Origin: UBA6448 sp051893155 | GTDB taxonomy: Bacteria > Bacillota_I > Bacilli_A > RF39 > UBA660 | Reading direction: 5' to 3' | Length of the DNA: 23,772 nucleotides | Assembly: GCA_051893155.1 (NCBI GenBank) | Contig: JBJFGY010000122.1 | Span: 1-23,772 of the forward strand | Shown: positions 23,174 to 23,772 of the stretch, in pieces | Numbering within the stretch: the stretch's first letter is position 1 | How the letters are laid out: every line of letters starts with the position of its first letter | The notes under the pieces: generated by a model | What the model was told of the DNA's origin: nothing | What the model saw: only the letters and a program-made list of their open reading frames with translations | The model's database searches: none | Program-made: the position numbers and the translations under genes

Positions 23174-23504
23174 TTCCAATTTCCTCATCATTTTGATTTT
23201 TATATTCAATATATATTACAATTACACCTGCAATGAAAAACATTAATGATGCTGCCTCTTTTAGTACGCCATATTTATTTTGTCTTATTTGCCTATAGTC
23301 TATAACTACAAAATATAAATATATTATTAATGCCACTGTTAAAACAGTTAAATTAATACTTTGATATATTTTTTTACTATTTTTATTATTTGTATATAAA
23401 TAATTTTCTTCATAATAATTTGATATTAAAGCAAATATAAAAATAAAGATATATATTAACCATATTTTATTTTCAGTTTTAAGTGAATTTAGTTTATTAT
23501 TCAT
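23166..23504 (-). CDS. small membrane protein of unknown function
   Basis: 112 residues with three predicted membrane segments (about 13-28, 50-68 and 85-101), short loops and an acidic C-terminal end (NQNDEEIGII). Not recognised. The ATG lies only a few bases after a terminator-like hairpin and its T-run on the same strand, and no Shine-Dalgarno sequence is seen, so expression would need read-through or an unusual start. The neighbouring partial gene upstream also codes for a small membrane protein, so the two may form a unit. Confidence 0.6.
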   Translation of the reverse strand: MNNKLNSLKTENKIWLIYIFIFIFALISNYYEENYLYTNNKNSKKIYQSINLTVLTVALIIYLYFVVIDYRQIRQNKYGVLKEAASLMFFIAGVIVIYIEYKNQNDEEIGII

Positions 23505-23507
23505 AAT

Positions 23508-23550
23508 AAAAAATATGTAGTAAAGGTTATTTTTTATTCTTTACTACATA
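23508..23550 (-). terminator. strong hairpin with T-run overlapping a gene end
   Basis: Perfect 12-bp stem (23514-23525 with 23539-23550; arms TATGTAGTAAAG and CTTTACTACATA) with a 13-base loop. On the minus strand it is followed by six T (23508-23513). It overlaps the last codons of the partial gene, whose stop codon lies in the loop, and ends just before the ATG of the 112-residue gene. Confidence 0.65.
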
Positions 23551-23772
23551 ATTATTTATTTTTTTAATTTTAATAATTCTTGTTGCAATAATTAGTACTA
23601 TTCCAAAAATTATGATACTTATTCCATAAAACATCTCAAAAAAAGTTATTTTATTTAATATATTATCTATTATTATATATATACCAAATATAATACATAA
23701 TATTGCACATATTAAACTACTTTGAAGATTTTTCTTAACATATTTACCTGTTTCTGATCTAAAATATTCATT
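23527..23772 (-). CDS. membrane protein, partial (N-terminus beyond window)
   Basis: The minus-strand frame is open from the window edge to TAA at 23527-23529, giving the last 81 residues. It has two hydrophobic segments (about 20-36 and 49-64 of the visible part) and a basic tail ending NNYVVKNKK. Not recognised. A terminator hairpin overlaps its end, as expected for the end of a real transcription unit. Confidence 0.55.
   Translation of the reverse strand, partial: NEYFRSETGKYVKKNLQSSLICAILCIIFGIYIIIDNILNKITFFEMFYGISIIIFGIVLIIATRIIKIKKINNYVVKNKK

Noticed and set aside
1..23772. Alternative genetic code (TGA as Trp) as in Mycoplasma
   Set aside because: TGG is used for Trp in conserved positions, and TGA acts as a stop, for example in the ATGA overlap at 16167-16170.

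Overview
The window reads as chromosome of a very AT-rich, low-GC Gram-positive bacterium on the Bacilli/Mollicutes side of the Firmicutes. Shine-Dalgarno sites are of the AGGAGG and AGGTGAT type, promoters look sigma-A-like, and TGA is used as a stop while Trp is TGG, so the code is standard rather than the Mycoplasma one. Several genes are Bacillus-type sporulation genes (SpoVIF, SpoVB-like, SpoVID-like, YsxE-like, YlbJ-like), and local gene order echoes Bacillus: spoVB/comN/rel/dtd, spoVID-ysxE and ylbJ/ylbL. An uncultured gut Bacilli lineage is a reasonable guess; the species cannot be named from this sequence.

Layout. 1-304: gene-poor leader with a possible tail of an upstream gene, a promoter, a ~100-nt transcription unit ending in a terminator, and the promoter of the first large gene. 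305-4365: two tandem secreted or anchored surface proteins that share a C-terminal lectin-like domain. The second ends in a GC-rich segment followed at once by a perfect 10-bp GC-rich hairpin, which is the signature of the variable region of a diversity-generating retroelement (DGR) target. No reverse transcriptase or template repeat is visible in the window. 4366-8316: tyrosine recombinase, AAA/DUF4143 ATPase behind three phased 33-bp repeats, trigger factor, SpoVIF. 8313-9611 (minus): SpoVB-type flippase. 9704-14069: ComN-like regulator, Rel, Dtd, SpoVID-like LysM protein and YsxE-like kinase-fold protein.

14283-16670: a three-gene operon of prepilin-like proteins with a strong promoter. 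The middle protein carries the same lectin-like domain as the two surface proteins at the start of the window. 16654-18571: YlbJ-like membrane protein (minus), divergent from a SepM/YlbL-type PDZ-Lon protease. 18605-23173: unknown helical protein, MutS, and a membrane-anchored PdaC-like polysaccharide deacetylase. 23166-23772 (minus): two small membrane proteins, the last cut by the window edge.

Main points of interest: the DGR-type variable region and its hairpin; the related lectin-like domain on a pilin-like protein; a Rel protein whose (p)ppGpp hydrolase HD motif is changed to HS while its synthetase looks intact; and the 33-bp repeats upstream of the AAA ATPase.
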